Shown in pieces: positions 25,120 to 33,683 of a stretch of 64,000 nucleotides of DNA. The stretch comes from Deltaproteobacteria bacterium (GTDB lineage Bacteria; Desulfobacterota; Desulfuromonadia; Desulfuromonadales; BM103), in NCBI GenBank assembly GCA_024636215.1, contig JAGXHL010000076.1, forward strand, positions 1 to 64,000, written 5' to 3'. A program made the position numbers and the translations under genes. Below the pieces are notes generated by a model. It saw nothing but the letters and a program-made list of their open reading frames with translations, searched no databases and had not been told where the DNA came from. Position 1 is the stretch's first letter, and every line of letters starts with the position of its first letter.

Positions 25120-26001
25120 ATGCTTTTTTTATCCCCAGACATAAAGATGACCCCGGACGAATTCCGTCTCTTGCGGGACTTTGTCTACCAGCATTGCGGG
25201 CTGAATTTTACTGAGGATTCAAAGTATCTTCTGGAAAAGCGTCTCGGCAGGCGGCTGCAGATGCACAACCTGAAAACCTTCAAGGATTATTACTACTTCC
25301 TGCGCTATAATCCGAACAAGGATCAGGAGCTGACCGAGGTGATTGATCAGTTAACCACCAATGAGACCTATTTCTTTCGCGAGGACTTCCAGCTTAAAAC
25401 TTTTATAGATGATATCCTCCCCGAAATCCGCAAACGCAAGGAGATTGAAGGCAAACAGACCCTGCGTATCTGGAGTGCCGGCTGCTCTTCCGGTGAAGAA
25501 CCCTACACGATTGCCATGCTTCTTCTCAGCCAAGCCTGGCTGCGGTCATGGCGTGTTGAAGTGATCGGCACCGACATCAGCCAGCGGGTTTTGCATCTGG
25601 CCCGGCAGGGCGTGTATGGCGATGCCTCGTTCCGCAGCACGGACCCCCAGCAGAAGGCACGTTTTTTCACTGAACAGGAGGGCAAGTGGCGCGTTAACGA
25701 CGAGGTCCGAAGCCTGGTCTCGATCAGTCATTTAAATCTTTTCGATTCCTCACGCATCGCTCTGCTGGGGAAGATGGATGTCATCTTCTGCCGTAACGTC
25801 ATCATCTATTTTGACCATGCCGGCAAGAAGAGTGTGATCGAAAACTTTTTTCAGCGCCTGGTTCCGGATGGCTTTTTGCTGCTGGGCCATTCAGAATCGC
25901 TTATCAACCTCAGCACTTCTTTCCAGCTGCGCCATTTCCAGCATGACATGGTTTATCAGAAGCCTCTGACCTCAGGTCAAAGTGGCAGGGTGCTGCTATG
26001 A
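25120..26001 (+). CDS. cheR: Chemotaxis protein methyltransferase CheR
   Basis: A 293-residue SAM-dependent glutamate methyltransferase for chemoreceptors. It shows the N-terminal helical domain (FRLLRDFVYQHCGLNF), TTNETYFFRE, the SAM site IWSAGCSSGEEPYTIAM, and DVIFCRNVIIYFD. Start at ATG 25120, or ATG 25147 which would remove nine residues. Overlaps cheB by 4 bases. No receptor gene is seen in the window. Confidence 0.95.
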   Translation: MLFLSPDIKMTPDEFRLLRDFVYQHCGLNFTEDSKYLLEKRLGRRLQMHNLKTFKDYYYFLRYNPNKDQELTEVIDQLTTNETYFFREDFQLKTFIDDILPEIRKRKEIEGKQTLRIWSAGCSSGEEPYTIAMLLLSQAWLRSWRVEVIGTDISQRVLHLARQGVYGDASFRSTDPQQKARFFTEQEGKWRVNDEVRSLVSISHLNLFDSSRIALLGKMDVIFCRNVIIYFDHAGKKSVIENFFQRLVPDGFLLLGHSESLINLSTSFQLRHFQHDMVYQKPLTSGQSGRVLL

Positions 26002-27083
26002 TCGCGGGCAAAGTCAGGGTGCTGGTGATCGACGATTCGGCCTTCAACCGGCGCAGTATTGTAAAAATGCTCGAATCTCTGCCGAATGTTGAAGTGATCG
26101 GCTACGCCTGCGATGGTGAAGATGGTCTGCGCAAGGTGATTGACCTGCGCCCGGATTTGATTACCCTTGATCTCGAAATGCCGCGCATGGATGGCTTTAC
26201 CCTGCTGCGCATTGTCATGCAGAAGCAGCCCACGCCGATTATAGTGGTGTCTTCTCGCTCCGATGATGGTGATGTGTTCAAGGCCCTTGAACTCGGAGCC
26301 GTTGAATTTGTTCCCAAGCCGTCGTCAAAGGTCTCACCTCTTCTGATGGACATTCGCGAGGAGCTTTTAGCCAAGGTCCGTGATGTGACCTCTGCCAACC
26401 TCAGCAACGTCATGGCTCGCAGCAAGGCCGTCAGTACCCTGAAGAAAGTCACCCCCCCCTCTCGGCGACCTCAACGGAAAGCTGTTGCCGATTCTCTTGC
26501 ACAATCTTATCCGATGGTCGTGATCGGTTCCTCGACCGGGGGCCCGCCGGCCTTGCAGAATATCTTCTCTGCCATCACGGATGAAATTCCGGTGGCCTTC
26601 GCCGTAGCTCAACATATGCCGCCCGGCTTCACCCATGCTTTTGCCGACCGTCTTAACCGTTTTTCCGCGTTGACCATCAAGGAAGCCGAGAACGGTGACA
26701 TCGTCCGTCCCGGTCAGGTCCTGATTGCTCCGGGGGGCAGGAACCTGGAGCTTTTTGGCAAAGGCCCCAACGTGATTGCCAAGGTCTCGGAGCCCAGAGG
26801 GCATCAGCGTTATCTGCCCTCGGTCGATGCACTGTTTGCGAGCGCGGCGGCTCTCTATGGCGAGCGTTTGCTCGGGGTGGTTCTGACCGGTATGGGCAAC
26901 GATGGCGCTATGGGTGTTAGCACCATCAATTCTTACGGTGGACGTGTGATTGCGGAGGCTGAAGAGAGTTGTGTGGTTTTCGGTATGCCGAAGGAGGCCA
27001 TAGCCACCGGGGTGGTCGATCAGATTGTTCCTCTACCAGTGCTGTGCAGGGAAATCTTGAGAGACTGCGGTTGTGACAGTTGA
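25998..27083 (+). CDS. cheB: Chemotaxis methylesterase CheB
   Basis: A 361-residue protein: receiver domain (about 1-125, phospho-acceptor D58 in LITLDLEMPRMDG), linker, and C-terminal methylesterase domain with the catalytic set GSSTGGPPAL (Ser), QHMPPGFT (His) and TGMGNDGAMG (Asp). It demethylates or deamidates receptors and opposes CheR, with which it overlaps by 4 bases. Confidence 0.95.
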   Translation: MIAGKVRVLVIDDSAFNRRSIVKMLESLPNVEVIGYACDGEDGLRKVIDLRPDLITLDLEMPRMDGFTLLRIVMQKQPTPIIVVSSRSDDGDVFKALELGAVEFVPKPSSKVSPLLMDIREELLAKVRDVTSANLSNVMARSKAVSTLKKVTPPSRRPQRKAVADSLAQSYPMVVIGSSTGGPPALQNIFSAITDEIPVAFAVAQHMPPGFTHAFADRLNRFSALTIKEAENGDIVRPGQVLIAPGGRNLELFGKGPNVIAKVSEPRGHQRYLPSVDALFASAAALYGERLLGVVLTGMGNDGAMGVSTINSYGGRVIAEAEESCVVFGMPKEAIATGVVDQIVPLPVLCREILRDCGCDS

Positions 27084-27215
27084 TCTGTAATGCAGTGCTT
27101 ATGCTGAAATACAGTGTTCGTGCGCTGTTGCCATGTTATTAAGGCTGGATATTTTTACTCAGGATTGTTATCATTCCGTGATTTTGACAGGGGATAACAG
27201 ACGAGGAGCTTGTGC

Positions 27216-28046
27216 ATGAGTCATCATGACGAAGAAAAAGACGCCGCAGGGCGTGCAGATGAATTCCTGCAGGTTTTTAAAAAGGGTGCTGAGTTCACTC
27301 AAGACCTTCTGAAAGAAAACGAACGTCTTCGCTTCCGGGTCGTGAAACTGGAGGAAACGCTCAAGGAAAAGGGCCATGAAGTTGTCGCTGATGGCGCGGA
27401 TACTCTAGAACTGAAGAAGAAAATTCTAGCGCTTGAGCAGGAGAAGGAAGAGATTCTGGGTCAGATCAAGGTGGTCGAGGAGGAGAATCAGAATTTTGCG
27501 AATCGTTATGTTGAGATTGAGGAAGAGAACAACATGCTCGCCAATCTCTACATCGCTTCCTATCAATTACACTCGACGCTCGATTTCAAGGAAGTTCTGA
27601 AAATTATCCTTGAAATTGTCATTAACCTGATCGGTGCCGAGGAGTTTGGCGTGCTTCTGCTTGACGAGAAGACCAACCTGCTTGAGCCTGTCGCCAGTGA
27701 GGGGATTGACACCTCTGCTTTACCCTCGGTCGCCGTTGGCACCGGTATTATCGGCGAAGCTGTCGAGTCGGGAGAGAACTATTTTATTGATTCGATGGAA
27801 GGCTATAAGCGCGATTTCCAGAAGCCGATTGTCTGTATCCCGCTTAAAATCAAAGACCATGTCATTGGCGTAATCGCAATCTACAATCTGCTGACACAGA
27901 AGGACGAGTTCACCAATGTTGACTATGAACTTTTCACCCTGCTGGCCGGACATGCTGCCACGGCCGTCTTCTCATCGAGGATGTATTCCGACTCGGAAAG
28001 AAAGCTGTCGACGATTCAGGGTTTTATTGATCTGCTAACCAAGTAG
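27216..28046 (+). CDS. Coiled-coil and GAF domain protein
   Basis: A 276-residue protein. Residues about 15-110 are a long coiled coil rich in E, K and L (for example LEETLKEKGHEV and KILALEQEKEEI); residues about 115-270 form a GAF domain (SYQLHSTLDFKEVLKIILEI, then IGAEEFGVLLLDEKT). GAF domains bind small ligands or chromophores; none can be assigned here. ATG at 27216 follows GAGGAG by 7 bases. It lies 16 bases before a CheY gene, suggesting shared signalling output. Confidence 0.75.
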   Translation: MSHHDEEKDAAGRADEFLQVFKKGAEFTQDLLKENERLRFRVVKLEETLKEKGHEVVADGADTLELKKKILALEQEKEEILGQIKVVEEENQNFANRYVEIEEENNMLANLYIASYQLHSTLDFKEVLKIILEIVINLIGAEEFGVLLLDEKTNLLEPVASEGIDTSALPSVAVGTGIIGEAVESGENYFIDSMEGYKRDFQKPIVCIPLKIKDHVIGVIAIYNLLTQKDEFTNVDYELFTLLAGHAATAVFSSRMYSDSERKLSTIQGFIDLLTK

Positions 28047-28061
28047 AGGGGAGAGATTTTC

Positions 28062-28436
28062 ATGACTGGCCATAAAGTTCTTGTTGTTGAAGACTCGCCC
28101 ACCATGCGGCAGTTGATTGTGTTTGCGCTGAAACGAATTCGTGGTTTCCAGATCGTTGAAGCCAATGACGGTGTGGATGGTTTGAAAAAATTGAGTGCGG
28201 AAAAGTTTGACCTGATCCTGACAGACATCAACATGCCGATCATGGATGGCTTGAAACTTGTCAGTATGGTTCGTAATGATCCGAACTACAAAGACACGCC
28301 GATTATCGTCATCACCACCGAAGGGGCGACGGAAGATCGTGAAAGAGCTCTGGCCCTTGGAGCTGATGAATATATCACCAAGCCGATCCAGACCATGAAG
28401 ATTCTGGAGACGGTGAAAAAATTAATGAATGTTTGA
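28062..28436 (+). CDS. CheY-like response regulator
   Basis: A 124-residue receiver: ED at 10-11, phospho-acceptor D55 in LILTDINMP, Thr-Thr in VITTEGA and Lys in YITKPIQ. Very similar to the receiver encoded at 16982-17350 (SPTMRQLIV against SLTMRSLIV). It is the last gene of the chemosensory cluster. The two copies may bind different partners. Confidence 0.9.
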   Translation: MTGHKVLVVEDSPTMRQLIVFALKRIRGFQIVEANDGVDGLKKLSAEKFDLILTDINMPIMDGLKLVSMVRNDPNYKDTPIIVITTEGATEDRERALALGADEYITKPIQTMKILETVKKLMNV

Positions 28437-28443
28437 TACTCAT

Positions 28444-28633
28444 CTAACTGGTTTTCGTCCGGAAACGGCCCTTTTCCGCAATCTCTGCGTCAATCGGCGG
28501 ATTTGATTGTGCGGCGTAAAGCACTACGCCTCCGCTCAAACCCTTGATTTCCTTGACCTTGCGAAAAATTGCTCGTTTCCAGATCGAAAACTGCACCGTG
28601 TCCATCCGGAGTTTCCTGATGGACACTAACTGG
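28444..28633. mobile_element. MITE-like interspersed element with 8-bp direct repeats
   Basis: A roughly 175-base non-coding block bounded by CTAACTGG at 28444-28451 and again at 28626-28633, which looks like a target-site duplication. The left end is GTTTTCGTCCGGAAAC; near the right end a 9-bp inverted repeat GTGTCCATC/GATGGACAC (28598-28626) encloses GGA-GTT-TCC. Partial copies occur at 20354, 43702-43766 and 51288-51340. No transposase is encoded in it. Confidence 0.6.
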
Positions 28634-28650
28634 GAAAATCGGAGGCTGGT

Positions 28651-28869
28651 TTGTCAAAAGAAGAAGCAATCGAAGTTGAAGGCAGTGTTATAGAGCCCCT
28701 GCCAAATGCAATGTTCAAGGTCGAGCTTGATAACGGCCACGTTGTCCTGGCCCACATTTCCGGAAAAATGCGCAAATACTACATCCGTATTCTGCCCGGA
28801 GACCGTGTCACCGTGGAGCTGTCGCCCTATGATCTCAGCCGTGGTCGCATTACTTATCGCGCGAAGTAA
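28651..28869 (+). CDS. infA: Translation initiation factor IF-1
   Basis: A 72-residue OB-fold protein that occupies the ribosomal A site during initiation. The sequence [20 protein letters not shown], then [21 protein letters not shown] (up to 20 shown in each part) is diagnostic. It uses a TTG start with GGAGG 5 bases upstream. The gene lies directly behind the interspersed element, which therefore sits in its leader or promoter region. Confidence 0.97.
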   Translation: MSKEEAIEVEGSVIEPLPNAMFKVELDNGHVVLAHISGKMRKYYIRILPGDRVTVELSPYDLSRGRITYRAK

Positions 28870-28931
28870 TCCTCTGTCTGACGGATGCGTCCGTGGTTCC
28901 GGATGATGGTCGATCCCTTGCTCATGATAAC

Positions 28932-28952
28932 AGCCGGCTTATGCCGGTTTTC
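28932..28952 (+). terminator. Terminator after infA
   Basis: Stem CCGGC/GCCGG (28934-28938, 28943-28947) around TTAT, followed by TTTT. Position between infA and leuS fits a rho-independent terminator, with a short stem. Confidence 0.5.
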
Positions 28953-28960
28953 ATGTTTAA

Positions 28961-28995
28961 GGTCGTGAACGCCTGCACAATGGTGGCTCACGACC
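28961..28995 (+). promoter_or_regulatory. Leader hairpin upstream of leuS
   Basis: Eight-bp inverted repeat GGTCGTGA (28961-28968) and TCACGACC (28988-28995), with further internal pairing, ending 28 bases before the leuS ATG. No T-box core or leucine-rich leader peptide is recognisable, so a regulatory role is only a suggestion. Confidence 0.35.
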
Positions 28996-29023
28996 TGTCT
29001 GAAAACTCCCTTATGGAGGCAGT

Positions 29024-31585
29024 ATGCAGGAACGCTACAACCCCCTGGATTTAGAGATAGCCTGGCAGAAGAAATGGTCTGAGAGCAAACCCTGGGCTGT
29101 TTCCGAAGATGACAGTAAACCGAAATATTATCTGCTGGAGATGTTTCCTTACCCCTCCGGCCGCATTCATATGGGGCACGTGCGCAATTATTCTATCGGC
29201 GACGTCGTTGCCCGTTTCAAACGGCAGCAGGGTTATAACGTGCTACACCCGATGGGTTGGGATGCCTTCGGCATGCCGGCAGAAAACGCCGCGATCCAGC
29301 ACGGCACCCATCCGGCAAAGTGGACCCGGGAGAATATTGCCAATATGCGCACCCAGCTCAAGCGCATGGGGCTTTCCTACGACTGGGACCGGGAACTGGC
29401 GACCTGCGAACCTGATTATTATCGTTGGGAGCAGTTGATTTTCCTGAAGATGATGGAGAAAGGGCTGGCTTACAAGAAGAGCGCAGCCGTCAACTGGTGC
29501 CCGCAGTGCGAGACGGTGCTTGCCAATGAGCAGGTTGAGGAAGACTGTTGCTGGCGTTGCGAGAATAAGGTCGAAGAGAAAGAGCTGGACCAGTGGTTTT
29601 TCCGGATCACAAATTACGCTGAAGAGCTGCTTGAATGGACCGGTAACCTGCCCGGTTGGCCTGACTCTGTTCTGACCATGCAACGTAACTGGATCGGTAA
29701 AAGCACCGGCTGTGAAATCGACTTTGCCGTTGCAGGCCACGATCATAGAGTGCGCGTTTTTACGACCCGGCCGGATACGCTGTTCGGGGCAACCTTCATG
29801 AGCCTTGCCCCGGAGCATCCTCTTGCACAAGAGTTGACTGTGGCGGAGAGGCGTAAGGAGGTTGAGGCCTTCATCAAAAAAGTACAGGGCGATGACCAGA
29901 CACAAAGAACCAGCGATGATTACGAGAAACTGGGTGTCTTCACCGGCGCATACTGCATTAATCCTGTAAATGGCGTAAAGATGCCGATATTTTTGGCGAA
30001 TTTCGTTTTAATGGCCTATGGCACGGGTGCTGTCATGGCGGTGCCGGCTCACGATCAGCGTGATTTCGACTTCGCCCGTAAATATGACTTGCCGATCCAG
30101 GTCGTGATTCAGCCGGAAGGTGCAAGTCTTGATCCCGCTGCGATGGAGGAGGCGTGGGTCGGAGCTGGCACCATGGTCAATTCCGCTCAGTTTGACGGGC
30201 TTGACAGCCAGGAAGGGAAAGAGCAGGTCGCATCGTTTCTCGAGTCACAGGGCCTGGGGCAGAGGTCGGTGAATTACCGCATCCGGGATTGGCTGGTTTC
30301 CAGACAACGTTATTGGGGCACGCCGATCCCCGTTATCTACTGTGACAAGTGTGGCGCCGTTCCGGTTCCTGAACAGGATCTGCCGGTGACTTTACCCACT
30401 GATATCGAGTTCTCCGGTGAAGGCGGCAGTCCCCTGGCGAAGCTCGACTCCTTCGTCAGGACCACCTGCCCGAACTGCGGACAGGCTGCAAAACGGGAAA
30501 CGGATACTTTTGACACGTTTGTCGAGAGCTCCTGGTATTTTCTGCGCTACGCCAGCCCTCACTGTGAAAGCGCGCCTGTGGACAAAGCCGCCGTTGATTA
30601 CTGGCTTCCTGCCGACCAGTATATCGGTGGTGTTGAGCATGCGGTCATGCATCTTCTCTATGCGCGTTTCTGGACCAAGGTCATGCGCGATCTCGGCATG
30701 GTGTCCATTGACGAGCCCTTCGAGAATCTGCTCACCCAGGGGATGGTCTGCAAGGAAACGTCCGCTTGTCCTGAACATGGCTGGCTCTACCCTGAAGAGA
30801 TAGAGCATGGCAACTGTTCCTTTTGCAACGCCGAGGTTATCTCCGGTCGTAACGAAAAGATGAGCAAATCGAAAAAGAATGTTATCGATCCCGACGGCTT
30901 GATTAACCGTTACGGCGCCGATACGGCACGGCTCTTTACTCTGTTTGCTTCGCCTCCTGAGAAAGATCTTGAGTGGAACGAGCAGGGTGTGGAAGGCTGC
31001 TTCCGTTTCCTGAATCGAGTCTGGCGTCTGGTCAGTGAAAATCTGTCAATTATCGAAGGCGCAGGGGAGGTGGATGCTGAAAGTCTTTCGCCTGCAGCAA
31101 AGGACTTGCGTCGCCAGGTTCATCGCACGATTAAAAAAGTGACGGAAGATATCGATGGAAGTTTCCATTTCAATACCGCGATCGCTGCCGTTATGGAGCT
31201 GGTGAACCGTATCACTGCTTTTACAGATAAAGAGGCTGCACCAGAGACGCTGCGCGAGGCGATCGAAACCGTTGTGCGCCTGTTATCCCCCTTTGTACCG
31301 CATATCTGTGAAGAATTGTGGCATCAGCTTGGCTATGAAGACTCACTCGAAGCTTGCGGATGGCCGGTATGGGACGAGAGCGCCCTTGTTACCGAGACGC
31401 TTTTGATCGTTGTCCAGGTGAACGGTAAGGTCCGTGGCAAGATCACTGTTGCGGTTGATGCCGATAAAGACGCTGTTGAAGCCGCTGCTTTGGCCGACCC
31501 TAATGTTGCTCGTTTCCTGGAGGGCAAAAGCCTCCGCAAGGTGATTGTCGTTCCTGGCCGCCTTGTTAACCTGGTCGCAGGATAA
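29024..31585 (+). CDS. leuS: Leucyl-tRNA synthetase
   Basis: An 853-residue class I aminoacyl-tRNA synthetase. The HIGH motif appears as HMGHVRNY near residue 49, the KMSKS motif as KMSKSKKN around residue 615; a large CP1 editing domain lies between ([24 protein letters not shown]). Zinc-type cysteines are present ([14 protein letters not shown]). The length is normal. SD GGAGG precedes the ATG. It heads a small operon with lptE and holA. Confidence 0.98.
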   Translation: MQERYNPLDLEIAWQKKWSESKPWAVSEDDSKPKYYLLEMFPYPSGRIHMGHVRNYSIGDVVARFKRQQGYNVLHPMGWDAFGMPAENAAIQHGTHPAKWTRENIANMRTQLKRMGLSYDWDRELATCEPDYYRWEQLIFLKMMEKGLAYKKSAAVNWCPQCETVLANEQVEEDCCWRCENKVEEKELDQWFFRITNYAEELLEWTGNLPGWPDSVLTMQRNWIGKSTGCEIDFAVAGHDHRVRVFTTRPDTLFGATFMSLAPEHPLAQELTVAERRKEVEAFIKKVQGDDQTQRTSDDYEKLGVFTGAYCINPVNGVKMPIFLANFVLMAYGTGAVMAVPAHDQRDFDFARKYDLPIQVVIQPEGASLDPAAMEEAWVGAGTMVNSAQFDGLDSQEGKEQVASFLESQGLGQRSVNYRIRDWLVSRQRYWGTPIPVIYCDKCGAVPVPEQDLPVTLPTDIEFSGEGGSPLAKLDSFVRTTCPNCGQAAKRETDTFDTFVESSWYFLRYASPHCESAPVDKAAVDYWLPADQYIGGVEHAVMHLLYARFWTKVMRDLGMVSIDEPFENLLTQGMVCKETSACPEHGWLYPEEIEHGNCSFCNAEVISGRNEKMSKSKKNVIDPDGLINRYGADTARLFTLFASPPEKDLEWNEQGVEGCFRFLNRVWRLVSENLSIIEGAGEVDAESLSPAAKDLRRQVHRTIKKVTEDIDGSFHFNTAIAAVMELVNRITAFTDKEAAPETLREAIETVVRLLSPFVPHICEELWHQLGYEDSLEACGWPVWDESALVTETLLIVVQVNGKVRGKITVAVDADKDAVEAAALADPNVARFLEGKSLRKVIVVPGRLVNLVAG

Positions 31586-31590
31586 TACTC

Positions 31591-32097
31591 ATGCGCATTG
31601 TTTCAGTTTTCCTGTTATTGCTGCTCGGCGGCTGTGGCTATCATACCCCCGGAGCATCCGATAGCTGGGTCGGTGGTGACGCGCGTATTGTTTACGTGCA
31701 GCTTTTTGATAACACGACGGTCGAGCCGTATCTTGAAAACTATATTACGGACGCGCTGATTGCAGAACTGTCGCGATCACGTCTGATTGAATTGACTGAG
31801 AATGCCGCGCTGGCAGATGTTCGCCTGATTGGTGAAGTGACGGATTTTACTGACGCAGCGAGTTCCTACGGCAACACCGATCAGATCACCGAATACAGCG
31901 CGACAATGACCGTAGCCGTTCGTCTTTTGCGCAAAAACAGCAGTGAAATCCTCTGGCAACAAAAATTGTCGCGCACTGAAGAATATCTGGCGACCGTTAG
32001 CAAAAAACTGCAACTGGAGGGCCAGCGTCTCGCGGCCGTTCGGGCCTCGCAACGTCTGGCTGAAGATATTTATGCCAGCATGCTCAACAGTTTCTGA
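31591..32097 (+). CDS. lptE: LPS assembly lipoprotein LptE
   Basis: A 168-residue lipoprotein with lipobox LGGC at residues 12-15, followed by GYHTPG. The leuS-lptE-holA order is the conserved context of the LptE (RlpB) family, the plug of the outer-membrane LPS translocon LptD. Central motif VFDN-like LFDNTTVEPYLENYITDALIAE fits the family (core DNTTVEPYLE). Starts 5 bases after leuS. Confidence 0.85.
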   Translation: MRIVSVFLLLLLGGCGYHTPGASDSWVGGDARIVYVQLFDNTTVEPYLENYITDALIAELSRSRLIELTENAALADVRLIGEVTDFTDAASSYGNTDQITEYSATMTVAVRLLRKNSSEILWQQKLSRTEEYLATVSKKLQLEGQRLAAVRASQRLAEDIYASMLNSF

Positions 32098-32108
32098 CCA
32101 ATTCCCTG

Positions 32109-33116
32109 ATGTCTTTAAGAGAGCTGCAAAATATGCTTCAAACCGGACCACTGCCCGGTCTGGTTTTGCTTTACGGCCCGGAGGCCTACTTCGTCGAGCA
32201 GGGCATGCAGCTAATCCGTGATGCTGTCGTTGCGCCCGAGAACCGTGACTTCAACCTGACTCAGTATCATGGCAAAGACTTCAAGCCGGCTGAGGTCGTT
32301 GAACAGGCGCGGACTTTCCCAGCCTTCGCCGAGCGTCGTCTGGTTATTATCAAGAACCTAAACGACGCGTCTGCTGATCAGCTTGACGGTTTGCTGGACT
32401 ATCTTGATGACCCGGTTCCTGAGACGGTCCTGTTGCTGACCGCCGAGAAAATCGATGCCCGCCGCAAGTTCTATCAAATTCTCAAAAAAAACGGCAAAAT
32501 CTTTGAGTTTAAAAAAATCTACGAGAACCAGTTGCCTGCTTTTGTAAAGGATCTGGCCAAGTCTTTTAATGTGACTCTGACCGGAGAGGGCTTGAAGCTC
32601 TTCTGCAAAAGAGTTGGCACCAATCTTGTGGAAGTTCAGGGGGAGTTGGAGAAACTGCTCGGCTACCTGGGCGACCGCGACATAGCCGATGAAAAAGATG
32701 TTGCCGCGATAGTGTCAGATACGCGGATCGAAAGCATCTTTGACCTGACTGATGCCCTTGGTGAGGGCGATGTCTCAAGGGCTTTTCATCTGCTGGATCG
32801 TTTACTCGCTGAAGGCCAGGCACCTCTGATGGTGTTGGCCATGATGACACGCCATTTCCGTCAGATGTGGAAGGTTCATGAACTGGCCGTGCAGAGGGTG
32901 CCGCAAAGCGAGTTTCCCAAGCGAGTCGGCGTCAGCCCGTATTTTCTGAAAGGTTTGATGCAGCAGGCTACCAGGTTTGATAACCGGCAGTATCGTCTGG
33001 TTTTCAACCAGCTGCTGGCAACGGACCTGGCATTGAAATCAAGCGGCAGCGAACCGAGGATGCATTTAGAGAAGCTGGTTCTCGATGTCTCTGCACTGGG
33101 GCAAAAAAGGTCATAG
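32109..33116 (+). CDS. holA: DNA polymerase III subunit delta
   Basis: A 335-residue clamp-loader subunit. It opens with the family pattern LLYGPEAYFVEQGMQLIRD, followed by VVEQARTFPAFAERRLVII and the AAA-like middle region. The C-terminal collar domain contains LLAEGQAPLMVLAMMTRHFRQM. It starts 11 bases after lptE, the usual neighbour. Confidence 0.93.
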   Translation: MSLRELQNMLQTGPLPGLVLLYGPEAYFVEQGMQLIRDAVVAPENRDFNLTQYHGKDFKPAEVVEQARTFPAFAERRLVIIKNLNDASADQLDGLLDYLDDPVPETVLLLTAEKIDARRKFYQILKKNGKIFEFKKIYENQLPAFVKDLAKSFNVTLTGEGLKLFCKRVGTNLVEVQGELEKLLGYLGDRDIADEKDVAAIVSDTRIESIFDLTDALGEGDVSRAFHLLDRLLAEGQAPLMVLAMMTRHFRQMWKVHELAVQRVPQSEFPKRVGVSPYFLKGLMQQATRFDNRQYRLVFNQLLATDLALKSSGSEPRMHLEKLVLDVSALGQKRS

Positions 33117-33123
33117 CGCAGCA

Positions 33124-33158
33124 AAAGGGCACAGCCTGTTACAGGCGTGCCCTTTGTT
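33124..33158. terminator. Convergent terminator between holA and rpsT
   Basis: Stem AAAGGGCAC/GTGCCCTTT (33124-33132, 33147-33155) continued by GCCTG/CAGGC around TTA, with one bulged A. T-rich on the + side (TTTGTTGT) and A-rich at its start (so T-rich on the - strand). It can serve both convergent genes. Confidence 0.75.
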
Positions 33159-33220
33159 GTGTCATACCTTGAACGACTGGATGAGTTATCCGACATAGGC
33201 TTCTATTGTCGGACAGCCTC

Positions 33221-33493
33221 CTAGTTCGCTGATTCTGCTTTGCTGACCAGTTTGGCCAGGCGGCTGATCTTGCGGCTGGCCGTCGCTTTGTGAATAACGC
33301 CTTTGGTGGCGGCTTTGTCGATATAGGGGATAGTCTTTTCCAGAAGACTCTTCGCTGTCTCCGTATCGCCATCAGCAATAGCAACTCTTAATTTCTTGAC
33401 ATAGCTGCGCATGGTCGAGCGGATATGAGTGTTGCGTGCGTTGCGAATCTTACTCTGGCGATGACGTTTTTCTGCTGATTTGTGATTTGCCAC
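33221..33493 (-). CDS. rpsT: 30S ribosomal protein S20
   Basis: A 90-residue basic protein, typical S20: ANHKSAEKRHRQSKIRNARN at the N-terminus, SLLEKTIPYIDKAATKGVIH in the middle. GTG start with GGAGG upstream on the - strand. S20 binds 16S rRNA in the small subunit. Transcribed opposite to its neighbours from its own promoter at 33548-33576. Confidence 0.97.
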   Translation of the reverse strand: MANHKSAEKRHRQSKIRNARNTHIRSTMRSYVKKLRVAIADGDTETAKSLLEKTIPYIDKAATKGVIHKATASRKISRLAKLVSKAESAN

Positions 33494-33547
33494 TTTTTAT
33501 TTCCTCCGAAACGGTATGTTGCATATATTAAATAACCAAGCGTCAGT

Positions 33548-33576
33548 TTTATAACACTCAGTGAAGACGCAGTCAA
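33548..33576 (-). promoter_or_regulatory. Sigma70 promoter of rpsT
   Basis: On the - strand TTGACT (33576-33571), a 17-base spacer, then TATAAA (33553-33548). The discriminator downstream is AACTGACG. A start site near 33541 would give a leader of about 50 bases. Confidence 0.7.
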
Positions 33577-33683
33577 GGTAAAATTATTCCAATCTAGAAA
33601 AAAATAGCTTTTAATTTAAGTATGTTATGGATAGATTGTATGGGATTAACAGAAAATAATACATATGAACGGGGCAAACTGTC

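Noticed and set aside
28444..28626. 60-codon - strand frame before infA
   Set aside because: It lies wholly inside the interspersed element and resembles no protein.
28870..29023. T-box leader of leuS
   Set aside because: No T-box sequence, specifier loop or matching antiterminator is visible.
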